Assembly: GCF_001039355.2 (NCBI RefSeq)
Contig: NW_019775522.1
Location: 230,498 to 294,497, forward strand
Reading direction: 5' to 3'
Source of the DNA: Lingula anatina
Lineage: Eukaryota; Brachiopoda; Lingulata; Lingulida; Lingulidae
Length of the DNA: 64,000 bases
How positions within the stretch are numbered: position 1 is the first letter of the stretch; the number at the start of each line of letters is the position of its first letter. Below are positions 53,489-64,000 of the stretch, piece by piece. Made by a program: the position numbers and the translations under genes. The notes under the pieces were generated by a model. The model was not told the origin of the DNA and ran no database searches. It saw nothing but the letters and a program-made list of their open reading frames with translations.

Positions 53489-54475
53489 TCACAGAGCACT
53501 GGACTCTGTAACCTTCGAGGCAGGACGGACCCTCTTACTGCCAACAGCCTCTAGAAACGCCTTCCTAAACTGCCGGTATCTGATCACGTAAATAACAGGA
53601 TTCACAGCAGAGTTCAGAGCCGTTAACTGAGCGAGTGCCAGTCGAATATTCAACGTGATGGGATTATAGTTCATGTAGGTGTAACTGTGAACGCCGAGCA
53701 TTACTATAATAGGTGTCCAACACGTGAAAAAACACGCCAACACAAGAGCAACTGTGCGTGATAGTTTAGCCATCTTGTGCTTGTCACGTGACATTGACTT
53801 CCTTTGTGCACGCTCTATCCTTGTGTACATGAATACTATACCGGCAGCGTTAATTACAAAAAATGGAACCACGATCCAACTTATATAGATCTCTGGGATG
53901 ACCAAGGGCAGTTCACACTCTTTGTCTTTTTCAAATGACCAGTCCTTATGCCACAGAATCGGCATGATGAATCCAAGAACAAATGCCGGAATCCATATTG
54001 AGAGAGCTACGCCAATGAACCACGTTTTTTTGTTGCGTGACATGTGTTTTAGTGGGTTTGTAATTGCAAAATATCTGTCCAATGTTATCATGAAAAGCGA
54101 AAGAATTGATGCCATGCCGCGGAAAAATATCAGGGCATACCATAAGATACAAATATGAACATCCTCAAATAAGTAATCGTACGATACTGTAACTGCTTGA
54201 AAGATGAGAGTGAGGCCAGCTACTAGGTCCGTAACTGTTAACTGCACCATCATAACACTGTTACTTGTCCGTAATCTTTTCACTGTGCAGTATGCCACGA
54301 GCACTATGCAGTTACCGACGTAAATTAAAACCACTAACATAACGAAAAATGGTATCATCCAAATTTTGCTCATTTGTATCACTGCTTTCGTTGAGTTTAA
54401 TTCACCCACACCGTTGACATGTAACGCTGCGTTCAATGCATTCAACCCTCTACCAACTGTACCATTCATTTTCAT
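53489..54475 (-). CDS. Rhodopsin-class (class A) GPCR, intronless, 328 aa, copy 1
   Basis: A single exon with all seven helices. N-glycosylation sites N4 and N27; TM1 with N55 (VGNCIVLVAY); D83 in TM2; C109 at the start of TM3 pairing with C187 in loop 2; D133-R134-Y135; W161 in TM4; P204 in TM5; C252-W253-T-P255 in TM6; N292-P293-x-x-Y296 in TM7; helix 8 RQFRKAFLEAV. Counting back from the DRY Arg, position 3.32 is Ile, not Asp, so an aminergic ligand is unlikely. The overall look is of the melanocortin/adenosine/GPR119-like branch, but the ligand is unknown. Upstream, CAG|gtgagt (near 54562) and TTCTTACAG (near 54488) could border a short 5'UTR intron. Confidence 0.93.
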   Translation of the reverse strand: MKMNGTVGRGLNALNAALHVNGVGELNSTKAVIQMSKIWMIPFFVMLVVLIYVGNCIVLVAYCTVKRLRTSNSVMMVQLTVTDLVAGLTLIFQAVTVSYDYLFEDVHICILWYALIFFRGMASILSLFMITLDRYFAITNPLKHMSRNKKTWFIGVALSIWIPAFVLGFIMPILWHKDWSFEKDKECELPLVIPEIYISWIVVPFFVINAAGIVFMYTRIERAQRKSMSRDKHKMAKLSRTVALVLACFFTCWTPIIVMLGVHSYTYMNYNPITLNIRLALAQLTALNSAVNPVIYVIRYRQFRKAFLEAVGSKRVRPASKVTESSAL

Positions 54476-54917
54476 CCAGCTTGTTCTGTAAGAATTTTGT
54501 TGGACAGATTCAGTCGTTTACAGTTCGTTCGGTGCAAATTATGTCTTGGTAGGAACTCACCTGTAAGAAATAAAGATTGCAAAGTATTATTTTTCTTGTC
54601 CAGAAACATTTCCTATGAATGTAGCAAAGACACTTACATCTTTGCTACATTCTTTTAAATCTGCATGAGAATGGGTAAAAATACAGTGACATACACTGTA
54701 TTATTAGTCAAATAAAATAAAAGCCCGTGGACACCATGATCAAAATCCTCCCGTTAAAAATGTTCAAATGATATTACATATGCGGAGAAGGGATACCTTT
54801 ATGTTCACTTAACTAACGGTACGATAACTATAAACCTTTAAAATGCCATGACTCAAGCTTTAGGGGATAGCTTAACCAAGTCTTGTGGTCAATTTCTATA
54901 GCAAGTTGTATACACCC

Positions 54918-55042
54918 TTACGAAAATTTCCTATAGGATCCTATAAGATTCCTATAGGATCCTATAGGAAATCTTATAGGATCCTATAGGGCACCTTTCC
55001 TATAGGATTTCCTATAGGATCCTATAGGAAATTGTTGTAAGT
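54918..55042. repeat. CCTATAGG palindrome cluster
   Basis: Begins TTACGAAAATTTCCTATAGG and ends CCTATAGGAAATTGTTGTAA, with tandem TCCTATAGGATCCTATAGGA units between. The whole block is a near-perfect hairpin. It is absent from the second GPCR segment, where TTGTATAC joins ATGTACCACG directly (60361-60376). Confidence 0.8.
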
Positions 55043-58000
55043 TAAAATCTTGAGGAAATACATATCTTATAAACANATGTACCACGCTGCTGATGGCATC
55101 ACATCACAGTGATCTAACAATAAGAGCATTTCAGTACAAATATCTTATTACATTAGGGATAATGAACGCTTTCAAAAATACCACAAGTGTATAAACTGTC
55201 TCCCCTCTCGGAGTTTTGATAGTCCTAGTGTGATACCCACCTGCAGTATACTTTATCCTTACTAGTGCAATGATGTATTCACATCAGGTGACGAATACTT
55301 CCCTTGACACCACTCTATTACACTATTCCGATTTAGTGGGCTAATGCTGTTTTAACATCCTGCGAGTTATCAAAACGCATAAGTTTACAAAAAGCTCGCT
55401 CTGAAGCCGAGACGACCACGATCGCTGTGCAAGGCAGCGTAGCATACATGTAGTATGACCACAGTGTTATGCTTGGTTCGGACACCTTAATAATACAAAG
55501 CTAAGTTAAAGTAGGCCAAGTATAAAAGGTTAATTACACGGGGACAGGACAATAGCTTCTACTAGAATGACAATTTCACTGGACGCAAAATGCATGTAAT
55601 AATAGAATAATTACTTATACATTTCAACGACATGTAATTGTAGGATGATTACTCACCTTGTTGTGTTACTGCTGCTTTGAAGATCGTCTGCTTTCCAGGC
55701 TGTCATTACCAGCCCCCAGATGTCGCACAGAGCGGATGTACGATTTTTTTTTTTTTTTTTTTGTATAAACTGACTGCGCCCTACCAGAGTCAGATATGGA
55801 TTTTTCACTAGATATTCACAGATATACCTCTAATTCATGAAACTATTCTCTAAAACTATTTCCGTCTGACGTAATTGTTATCTCTCTCTCTACGAAGCTA
55901 TACCTGGTAGATACACTAAAAAATCAATACATTGTCACTGGCGAGTTTTCCAGACGACGGGGTGAGTGGAGACCGACCCCTCTGTAAAACTCCATATTTT
56001 GGGTTACTGAAGTTCTGATACGACTTACTTTAACATAGCCATCCCAGTTATACTTAGATGACATGTAAGTATAGTGTATTTGTCACAGGTAAATTTATTT
56101 CACAGTCAAAGTTTTAAAATAAATATATTAATATTAATTAATTTTATGTGTGACAAACAGTGCATACATGTATCTGCAATATGGACATGTTTAAAGAAAT
56201 ATTTTAAAATGACAACGGTTAAAAACTGATGAAATTCCAACCAAAAAACGTGGTTTATTTCAACATAAAGGCAAAACAAACTGATAGTTTTATCACACAG
56301 CAAATTCCCGGATATAAAATCGTTTTCTATTGCATAATGACAGAACGCGAGGTCAATATTTAAACAGAAGGGAAAAACGACTTTTTCCAACGGCACAACA
56401 TCAGTAAATATAAATTTTCTTTCTCAGTAAAGCTCTTTTTCTCTTCTACGAATTCTACGTTTTATCATTTCCAAGTTTCCTGAAGAACTTGAAAATGTCC
56501 TGTTTTCTGAAGCTTTTTTTCTTTTCAGTAAATGTCTCTATCAACATGTTGGCCGTGTGGTTTCCCTTCGCAAGTGATATTTTACCGGCACTTCCTTCTC
56601 TCTAGGGCGTCTTGTATTGTTCTACCAAACCAATCATGTGCCTCATACACATCACAGTTCACAAGTTGATCATATTTCTTTAAGCCATCCTTATAGATTT
56701 GTCTGTTCATTTTAGTTTGAATAATTATGCCCTAGAGCGCGCCATCAGAACGCGCCATCCCATTAAAAATTTTCACGCCACACAAATATATCGCGTTATC
56801 TACATTTCATTTTGTATCTTTGCACTAGACTATTCATTTTTCTTTTTTATTATTTTTAACGGGAATGCTGGCTATTATATACATGTAGTTATAACATACC
56901 CATAATATCCCGAGTATGTTTAATAGTGTATATGTGTCCCAAACAGGTTAAATTCAAATTGTGTTACACTTATATTCTTTCTCTATATCTTTGTATTTAC
57001 AAATTCTTTATTCATTCATTGATGGCTAGTATTCAGTGTTGCCCTGTACACGTATCCATATTAAAACATCTTTAAATTTTCATAACAAGTACTACAAACC
57101 GCCAGCCTGTCTTCATCTTTTCTTCTTTTCATCTTTAGTAAATATACGCACACCACGGAAGTAATAATACATTTGTATTGTTCTTCTTTATACGATTTAC
57201 TTATATACAAAATATGGACGAATAAAACGTCCAAGCTAAAATATGCCGAGATATTTACAAAAATCAATGGGCAAATCTGTTTATTCCGTTATCTTTGGAA
57301 TTTTTTTCTACGCAGAAATCATGTGATTTATAAATATCCTCTACTTGTATGTAGTGCAAACAGCCAGCTTATATCACACGTACGAGTATAAAATGAAGAG
57401 ACATAACGTGATTATAAACACCGCATGCTTTAAAGTATTTCATACATTGTAATGTGTCCGTCTTCCAGACAACACAAATAACATACTTGAGGTCACAAAC
57501 TCTACTAACAATACGCTTAATACAAAATTATCTCCTGTTTCTAGTGAGACCTGTATTGCTTATTGCTTTATATAATAGGTCTTCCTATTGTATGGACATT
57601 AGAGTCAATAAATAAGGGTTTCAGCGTCTCATTTTTTTTTTTTTTTTTTTGTGCTTTCATGGCTCATTCGAAGATGAACAGTTCCCCGTGATGATGGGTC
57701 ACAACCCCATGCCTAAAGCGGTAGATGAAAAAAGTATTTAGTCTCTTACTTTTTTTTTACTATCAAATTTAACATTCACTACAAGCAATCACTAAAAAAC
57801 AGCTTTACGAAGGCATGGTTCATTTTCTCCCCATGACAATTAAACACAAGTTGAGTTGAGCGACAAGCGAGGTTCAAAGTCTTTAGTTACGGATATCACC
57901 ACGAAACAAACCATTACCGCCTCATGTCGTTATACGTCAGTATTCTTTTTTAAGTGAAGTTTCCAAAGCTCCAGCTGTGTCCCAATCTATTCTCAACTCC

Positions 58001-58385
58001 TTCAACATTCACAGACATAACATGCAGATCACTTCCCAGTTCCGTAAAACATAAATTTGCGTTTTACGCTAAGTACTTGATGGAAGACCTATGGCAAAAG
58101 GGGGAAAACGCGCATTAAAAGTCCCTAAACAACGGTATTTTGGGACCCTATTTCCTTGTTACTGCCTACATCTCAGTAAGCCACCTACTGCAGTCTACAA
58201 TAGTTAAAACTTTAATAAGTAGACCTATGCTAAACAACAAGCTTCCTTTTTGATCAGGATATTTTGGTAAATAGCAAAAAAATCGGACTACGTGTAACGT
58301 TTCTGTTTAACTTCTTACCAGTCCACGCCGGTGAAATGTCTAAATATTCACAAAAACAGTATATACCGAGCCCATTAAAATANCT

Positions 58386-61300
58386 GGATCTAAAGAGGAA
58401 CAGCCAGAGAGATGATTCGAAGTTAAATAGATATTACCGGCTCTTACATCTTGAAATAACTACATTAAAAAGCATGAATTTATTACCATAGCAATATAAA
58501 AAATAATAGAAATTGGTGGTATAGTACATAACAATCGAATAGAAAATAAACTCCGCATTTAGGAAGAGCTAAGATTAGATTAATTCCAGAGACAAATCTT
58601 CAATCCACATCTTACTCTTTTACTTATGGGAATTTTTCATGCTTTCAGCACCATCTATTCATATCCAATGGACATTTTGTGAAAGAAAAATAATACATGT
58701 GCGGGGACACGCACACACGACTACACACTAGTTAAAAATCGTCCTTCTTTCGCCATATTAATTAGCATATTTTGATTTTTAAACTAGGTTAGAACCTTGC
58801 AAATATGATAAATGTCTGTAAAGTTAATGTCACTAAAAAGAGAGTTAATGTTCGGAGGAAAAGTGCATCTTTCTTAATTATCCGAGGTTGCAGCACGCAT
58901 GCGCAAAGGCTCAATCCTGACTTCTCCTTTATGAGACAGCGCATCACAGAGCACTGGACTCTGTAACCTTCGAGGCAGGACGAACTCTCTTACTACCAAC
59001 AGCCTCTAGAAACGCCTTCCTAAACTGCCGGTATCTGATCACGTAAATAACAGGATTCACGGCAGAGTTCAGAGCCGTTAACTGAGCGAGTGCCAGTCGA
59101 ATATTCAACGTGAGGGGATTATAGTTCATGTAGGTGTAACTGTGAACGCCGAGCATTAATATAATAGGTGTCCAACACGTGAAAAAACACGCCAGCACAA
59201 GAGCAACTGTGCGTGATAGTTTAGCCATCTTGTGCTTGTCACGCGACATTGACTTCCTTTGTGCATGCTCTATCCTTATGTACATGAATACTATACCAGC
59301 AGCGTTAATTACAAAAAATGGAACCACGATCCAACTTATATAGATCTCTGGGATGACCAAGGGCAGTTCACACTCTTTGTCTTTTTCAAATGACCAGTCC
59401 TTATGCCACAGAATCGGCATGATGAATCCAAGAACAAATGCTGGAATCCATATTGAGAGAGCTACGCCAACGAACCACGCTGTTTTGTTACGTGACATGT
59501 GTTTTAGTGGGTTTGTAATTGCAAAATATCTGTCCACTGTAATCATGAAAAGGGAAAGAATTGATGCCATGCCGCGGAAAAATATCAGGGCATACCATAA
59601 TATACAAATATGAACATCCTCAAATAAGTAATCGTACGATACTGTAACTGCTTGAAAGATGAGAGTGAGGCCAGCAACTAGGTCCGTAACTGTTAACTGC
59701 ACCATCATAACACTGTTACTTTTCCGTAATCTTTTCACTTTGCAGTATGCCACGAGCACTATGCAGTTACCGACGTAAATTAAAACCACTAAAATAACGA
59801 AAAATGGTATCATCCAAATTTTGCTCATTTGTGTCACTGCTTTCGTTGAGTTTAATTCACCCACACCGTTGACATGTAACGCTGCGTTCAATGCATTCAA
59901 CCCTCTACCAACTGTACCATTCATTTTCATCCAGCTTGTTCTGTAAGAATTTTGTTGGACAGATTCAGTCGTTTACAGTTCGTTCGGTGCAAATTATGTC
60001 TTGGTAGGAACTCACCTGTAAGAAATAAAGATTGCAAAGTATTATTTTTCTTGTCCAGAAACATTTCCTATGAATGTAGCAAAGACACTTACATCTTTGC
60101 TACATTCTTTTAAATCTGCATGAGAATGGGTAAAAATACAGTGACATACACTGTATTATTAGTCAAATAAAATAAAAGCCCGTGGACACCATGATCAAAA
60201 TCCTCCCGTTAAAAATGTTCAAATGATATTACATATGTGGAAAAGGGATACCTTTATGTTCACTTAACTAACGGTACGATAACTATAAACCTTTAAAATG
60301 CCATGACCCAAGCTTTAGGGGATAGCTTAACCAAGTCTTGTGGTCAATTTTTATAGCAAGTTGTATACATGTACCACGCTGCTGATGGCATCACATCACA
60401 GTGATCTAACAATAAGAGCATTTCGGTACAAATATCTTATTACATTAGGGATAATGAACGCTTTCCAAAATACCACAAGTGTATAAACTGTCTCCCCTCT
60501 CGGAGTTTTGATAGTCCTAGTGTGATACCCACCTGCAGTATACTTTATCCTTACTAGTGCAATGATGTATTCACATCAGGCAACAAATACTTCCTTTGGC
60601 ACCATTCTATGACACTATCCCGATTTAGTAGGTTAATGCCGTTTTAACATCCTGCGAGTTCTCAAAACGCATAAGTTTACAAAAAAGCGCGCTCTGAAGC
60701 CGAGACGACCATGATCGCTGTGCAAGGCAGTGTAGTATGCATGTAGCATGACCACAGTGTTATGCTTGGTTCGGACACCTAAATAATACAAAGCCAAGTT
60801 AAAGTAGGCCAAGTATAAAAGGTTATAATTACACGGGGACAGGACAAGAGCTTCTACTAGAATGACAATACCACTGGACGCACAATACCTGTAATAATAG
60901 AATAATTACTTAAACATTTCAACGACAGGTAATTGCAAGATAATTATGAGCTTGGTTGTGTCACTGCTTGAAGATCGTCTGCTTTCCACGTTGTCATTAC
61001 CAGCCCCCAGATGTCGCACAGAGCGGGTGTGCGCCTTTTGTGTAAAGTGACTGCGCCCTACCAGAGTCAGAGATGGATTTTTCATTAGATATTCACAGAT
61101 ATGCTTCTAATTCATGAAACTATTCTCTAAAACTATTTCCGTCTTACGTAATTGTTATCTCTCTACGAAGCTATACCTGGTAGATTCACTAAAAAATTAA
61201 TACATTACCACTGACTAGTTTTCCAGATGACGGGGTGAGTGGAGACCGACCCCTCTGTAAAACTCCATATTTTGGGTTACTGAAGTTCTGATACGGCTTA

Positions 61301-63645
61301 CTTCAACATAGCAATCCCAGTTATACTTAGATGACACGTAAGTATAGTGTATTTGTCATAAGTGAATTTATTTCACAGTCAGACTTTTAAAATAAATATA
61401 TTAATATTAATTAATTTTATGTGTGACAAACAGTGCATACATATATCTGCAGTGTGGACATGGTTTATACTGTTTAAAGAAATATTTTAAAATGACAACG
61501 GTTAAAAACTGATGAAATTCCAACCAAAAAAACGTGGTTTATTTCAACATCAAGGCAAAACAAACTTATAGTTTTATCACACAGCAAATTCCCGGATATA
61601 AAATCGTTTTCTATTGCATAATGACACTACGCGAGGTCAATATTTAAACAGAAGGGAAAAACGACTTTTTCCAAAGGCACAACATCAGGAAATATAATTT
61701 TTCTTTCTCAATAAAGCTCTTTTTCTCTTCTACGAATTCTATGTTTTATCATTTCCAAATTTCCTGAAGAACTTGAAAATGTCCTGTTTGTGAAGCTTTT
61801 TTTTTTTTTTTTTTTGCAGTAAATGTCTCGATCAACATGTTGGCCGTGTGATTTCCCTTCCCACGCGTTATTTTACCGGTACTTCCTTCTCTCTAGGGTG
61901 TCTTGTATTGTTCTACCAGACCAATCATGTGCCTCATATACACCACAGTTCACAAGTTGATTATATTTCTTTAAGCCATCCTCATAGATTTGACTGTTCT
62001 TTTTAGTTTGAATAATTGTCCTAGAGCGCGCCATCAGAGCGCGCCATCCCATTAACATTTTTCACGCCGCACAAATATATCGCGTTATCTATATTCTATT
62101 TTGCAACTGACTGATATTATTACCATTGTGAGGGGGCTTTTATCCATAACACCCTGAGTATGTTAAATACTGTATATGTGTGACAAACAGGTTACTTTTC
62201 ATAAATTCAAGATGTGTTACATTTATATTCTTCCTCTATATTTTTGTATTTACAAATTCTGTATTCATTCATTGATGGCTAGTATTCAGTGTTGCCTTGT
62301 ACACATGTCTGTATGAAAACATCTTTATATTTTCATAATAAGTACTAGAAACAGGCAGCCTGCTTCTACCTTTCCTTCTTTTCATCTCTAGTAAATATAC
62401 GCACACCACGTAAGTAATAGTACATTTGTATTGTTCTACTTTATATGATTTACTTATATACAAAATATGGACGAATAAAACGTCCAAGATAAAACATGCT
62501 GAGACATTTACAAAGATCAAATAATGAGTTGACAAATAAATTTATTCCGTTATTTTTGGAATTATTTTTTCTACGCAGAAATCATGTGATTTATAAATAT
62601 CATGTACTCGTATGAAGAACAAACAGCTAATATCACACGTACGATTATAAAATGAAGCGACATAACGTGATTCAAAACACCACTTGTTTTATAGTATTTC
62701 ATACATTGTAATGTGTTCTTCTCCCAGACAACACAAATATCATAATTAAGGTAACAAACTCTACTAACAATACACTTAATACAAAATTATCTCCTGTTTC
62801 TAGTGAGACCTGTATTGCTTATTGCTTTATATAATAGGTCTTCCTATTGTATGGACATTAGAGTCAATAAATAAGGGTTTCAGCGTCTCATTTTTTTTTC
62901 TGCTTTCAAGTTTCATGGCTCACTCGTGGATGATCAGTTCCCCGTGATGATGGGTCGCAACCCCATGCCTAAAGCGGTAGATGAAAAAAGTATTTAGTCT
63001 CTTACTTTTTTTTCCATCAAATTTAACATTCACTACAAGCAATCACTAAAAAAAAACAGTTTTACGAAGGCATGGTTCATTTTCTCCCCAGGGCAATTAA
63101 ACACAAGTTGAGTTGAGTGACAAGCGAGGTTCAAAGTCTTTAGTTACGGATATCACCACGAAACAAACCATTACCGCCTCATGTCGTTATACGTCAGTAT
63201 TCTTTTTTAAGCGAAGTTTTCAAAGCTCCAGCTGTGCCCAAATCTATTCTTAACACCTTAAACATTCACAGACCTAACATGCAGGTCACTTCCCAGTTCC
63301 GTAAAACATAAATTTGCGGTTTCCTCTAAGTACGTGACTTGATGTACGCCCTATGGCAAAAGTTGAAAAACGCGCATTAAAAGTCACTAAATAACGGTAT
63401 TTTGGGACTCTATTTCCTTGTAACAAGCCACCTACTGCAGTCTACAATAGATAAAACTGTAATAAGTAGACCTATGCTAAACAACAAGCTTCCTTTTTGA
63501 TCAGGATATTTTGGTAAATAGCAAAAAAAAAAAAAAAAAAAAAAATCGGACTACGTGTAACGTTTCTGTTTAACTTTTTACCTGTCCACGCCGTTGATAT
63601 GTCTAAATATTCACAAAAACAGTATATACCAAGCCCATAAAAATA
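58386..63645. repeat. GPCR-containing segment, copy 2
   Basis: Partner of 52933-58381. At its end the N at 63670 separates two copies of GCAACGTATAT, again an unmerged contig overlap. Confidence 0.8.
58944..59930 (-). CDS. Rhodopsin-class (class A) GPCR, intronless, 328 aa, copy 2
   Basis: Same length and start context as copy 1, differing at about a dozen residues (for example R-K-S against R-T-S after TM1, VDRYFAI against LDRYFAI, NKTAWFVG against NKKTWFIG, YIRIEHAQ against YTRIERAQ). All family motifs are kept. The 3' flank, 5' flank and possible 5'UTR intron sites are also shared, so this is either the other allele or a very recent tandem copy. Confidence 0.93.
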   Translation of the reverse strand: MKMNGTVGRGLNALNAALHVNGVGELNSTKAVTQMSKIWMIPFFVILVVLIYVGNCIVLVAYCKVKRLRKSNSVMMVQLTVTDLVAGLTLIFQAVTVSYDYLFEDVHICILWYALIFFRGMASILSLFMITVDRYFAITNPLKHMSRNKTAWFVGVALSIWIPAFVLGFIMPILWHKDWSFEKDKECELPLVIPEIYISWIVVPFFVINAAGIVFMYIRIEHAQRKSMSRDKHKMAKLSRTVALVLACFFTCWTPIILMLGVHSYTYMNYNPLTLNIRLALAQLTALNSAVNPVIYVIRYRQFRKAFLEAVGSKRVRPASKVTESSAL

Positions 63646-64000
63646 TAACAGAAAAAAAGCAACGTATATNATAACAGAAAAAAGCAACGTATATTAATAA
63701 GAAAGAAAATAATACTACATAACCGGGTAAAATTAAACAGATAAAAGACAAGCATATACATGCTGACAAAGAGACCCCAAATATAAAATGCAACAATTAA
63801 TACAATGAAAAAATAAAAAGAAGTAATACCTCAAGATCTTTGCATTCGGCATTCAGTGACGTCAAATATAAGAACTGACCTGAAGAGACGAATCTACTGA
63901 CACCGATGATTAGTAATTAACTTTAAGCGACCTTGACTCGAGTATTCAAAGCCATGCCAGGTCAAAGTCCTTCTCGAAAAATGGAAACCTTTCAGTATAT
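59931..64000. other. Non-coding region to the window end
   Basis: Copy 2 counterpart of 54476-58382, then about 350 unique bases after the N at 63670. A 61-codon minus-strand frame at 62058-61873 is frameshifted in the other copy and changes mostly at non-synonymous sites, so I do not call it a gene. Poly-A at about 63523-63545. Confidence 0.5.

Larger units (their letters stand above)
52933..58381. repeat. GPCR-containing segment, copy 1
   Basis: Aligns with 58386-63645 over its whole length, coding and non-coding alike, with small indels. It is bounded on the right by the N at 58383. The 54918-55075 palindromic block is present only here. No gene other than the receptor was recognised in the 55077-58382 part. 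Confidence 0.8.

Noticed and set aside
61873-62058. 61-codon minus-strand frame that looks protein-like (QIYEDGLKKYNQLVNC)
   Set aside because: The other segment copy (56585-56760) has a frameshift, and nearly all differences are non-synonymous, so there is no sign of coding constraint.
1-64000. tRNA, rRNA or CRISPR features
   Set aside because: No cloverleaf with proper A and B boxes, no rRNA-like block and no spaced direct-repeat array were found by eye. The only Pol III-like signal is the weak SINE candidate at 19185-19320.

Overview
This is a eukaryotic, intron-rich window, most likely from a marine invertebrate. The base composition, high heterozygosity, dense small inverted-repeat transposons, many TACATGTA-type motifs and CTHRC1-like multidomain secreted proteins suggest amphioxus (Branchiostoma). 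That organism call is inference; no species-diagnostic gene is present. Single-N joins and one 25-N gap mark a draft assembly in which near-identical, probably allelic, contigs were placed head to tail.

Region 1 (1-29 kb): two tandem, same-strand paralogous genes (A, 178-13476, 5' end outside the window; B, about 18872-27170) encode secreted multidomain proteins. Every exon could be placed with GT/AG borders and consistent phases. In gene B the order is signal peptide, PAN/apple-like domain, follistatin-like Cys-rich segment, then three CTHRC1-like C-terminal domains. The three domains come from a repeated three-exon module with phases 1>0, 0>1, 1>1. The A introns hold two large insertions missing from B: a 3.6 kb DNA transposon with an 8-bp target duplication and a decayed multi-ORF transposase, and a 3.2 kb block with a dead Tc1 copy. 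A second Tc1 element lies 3' of A.

Region 2 (27.4-34.6 kb): a segment present twice, joined at N bases. It holds a small two-exon secreted Cys protein (88 aa). The signal-peptide exon is present in both copies, the second exon only once.

Region 3 (34.6-38.1 kb): a minus-strand three-exon gene for a secreted Ly6/quiver-like domain protein with an unusual Pro-rich tail carrying three copies of a D[LW]Yx[VM][IV]GLxR motif. I know of no described protein with this arrangement.

Region 4 (42.3-64 kb): rhodopsin-class GPCRs on the minus strand. There are two intact intronless 328-aa copies (probably alleles assembled in tandem), one pseudogene broken by a frameshift and a 369-bp insertion, and one orphan TM7 fragment. 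Between them lie a Harbinger-derived deletion element, a long hairpin element present twice, and further N-joined duplicated segments. The rest is non-coding as far as I can see.
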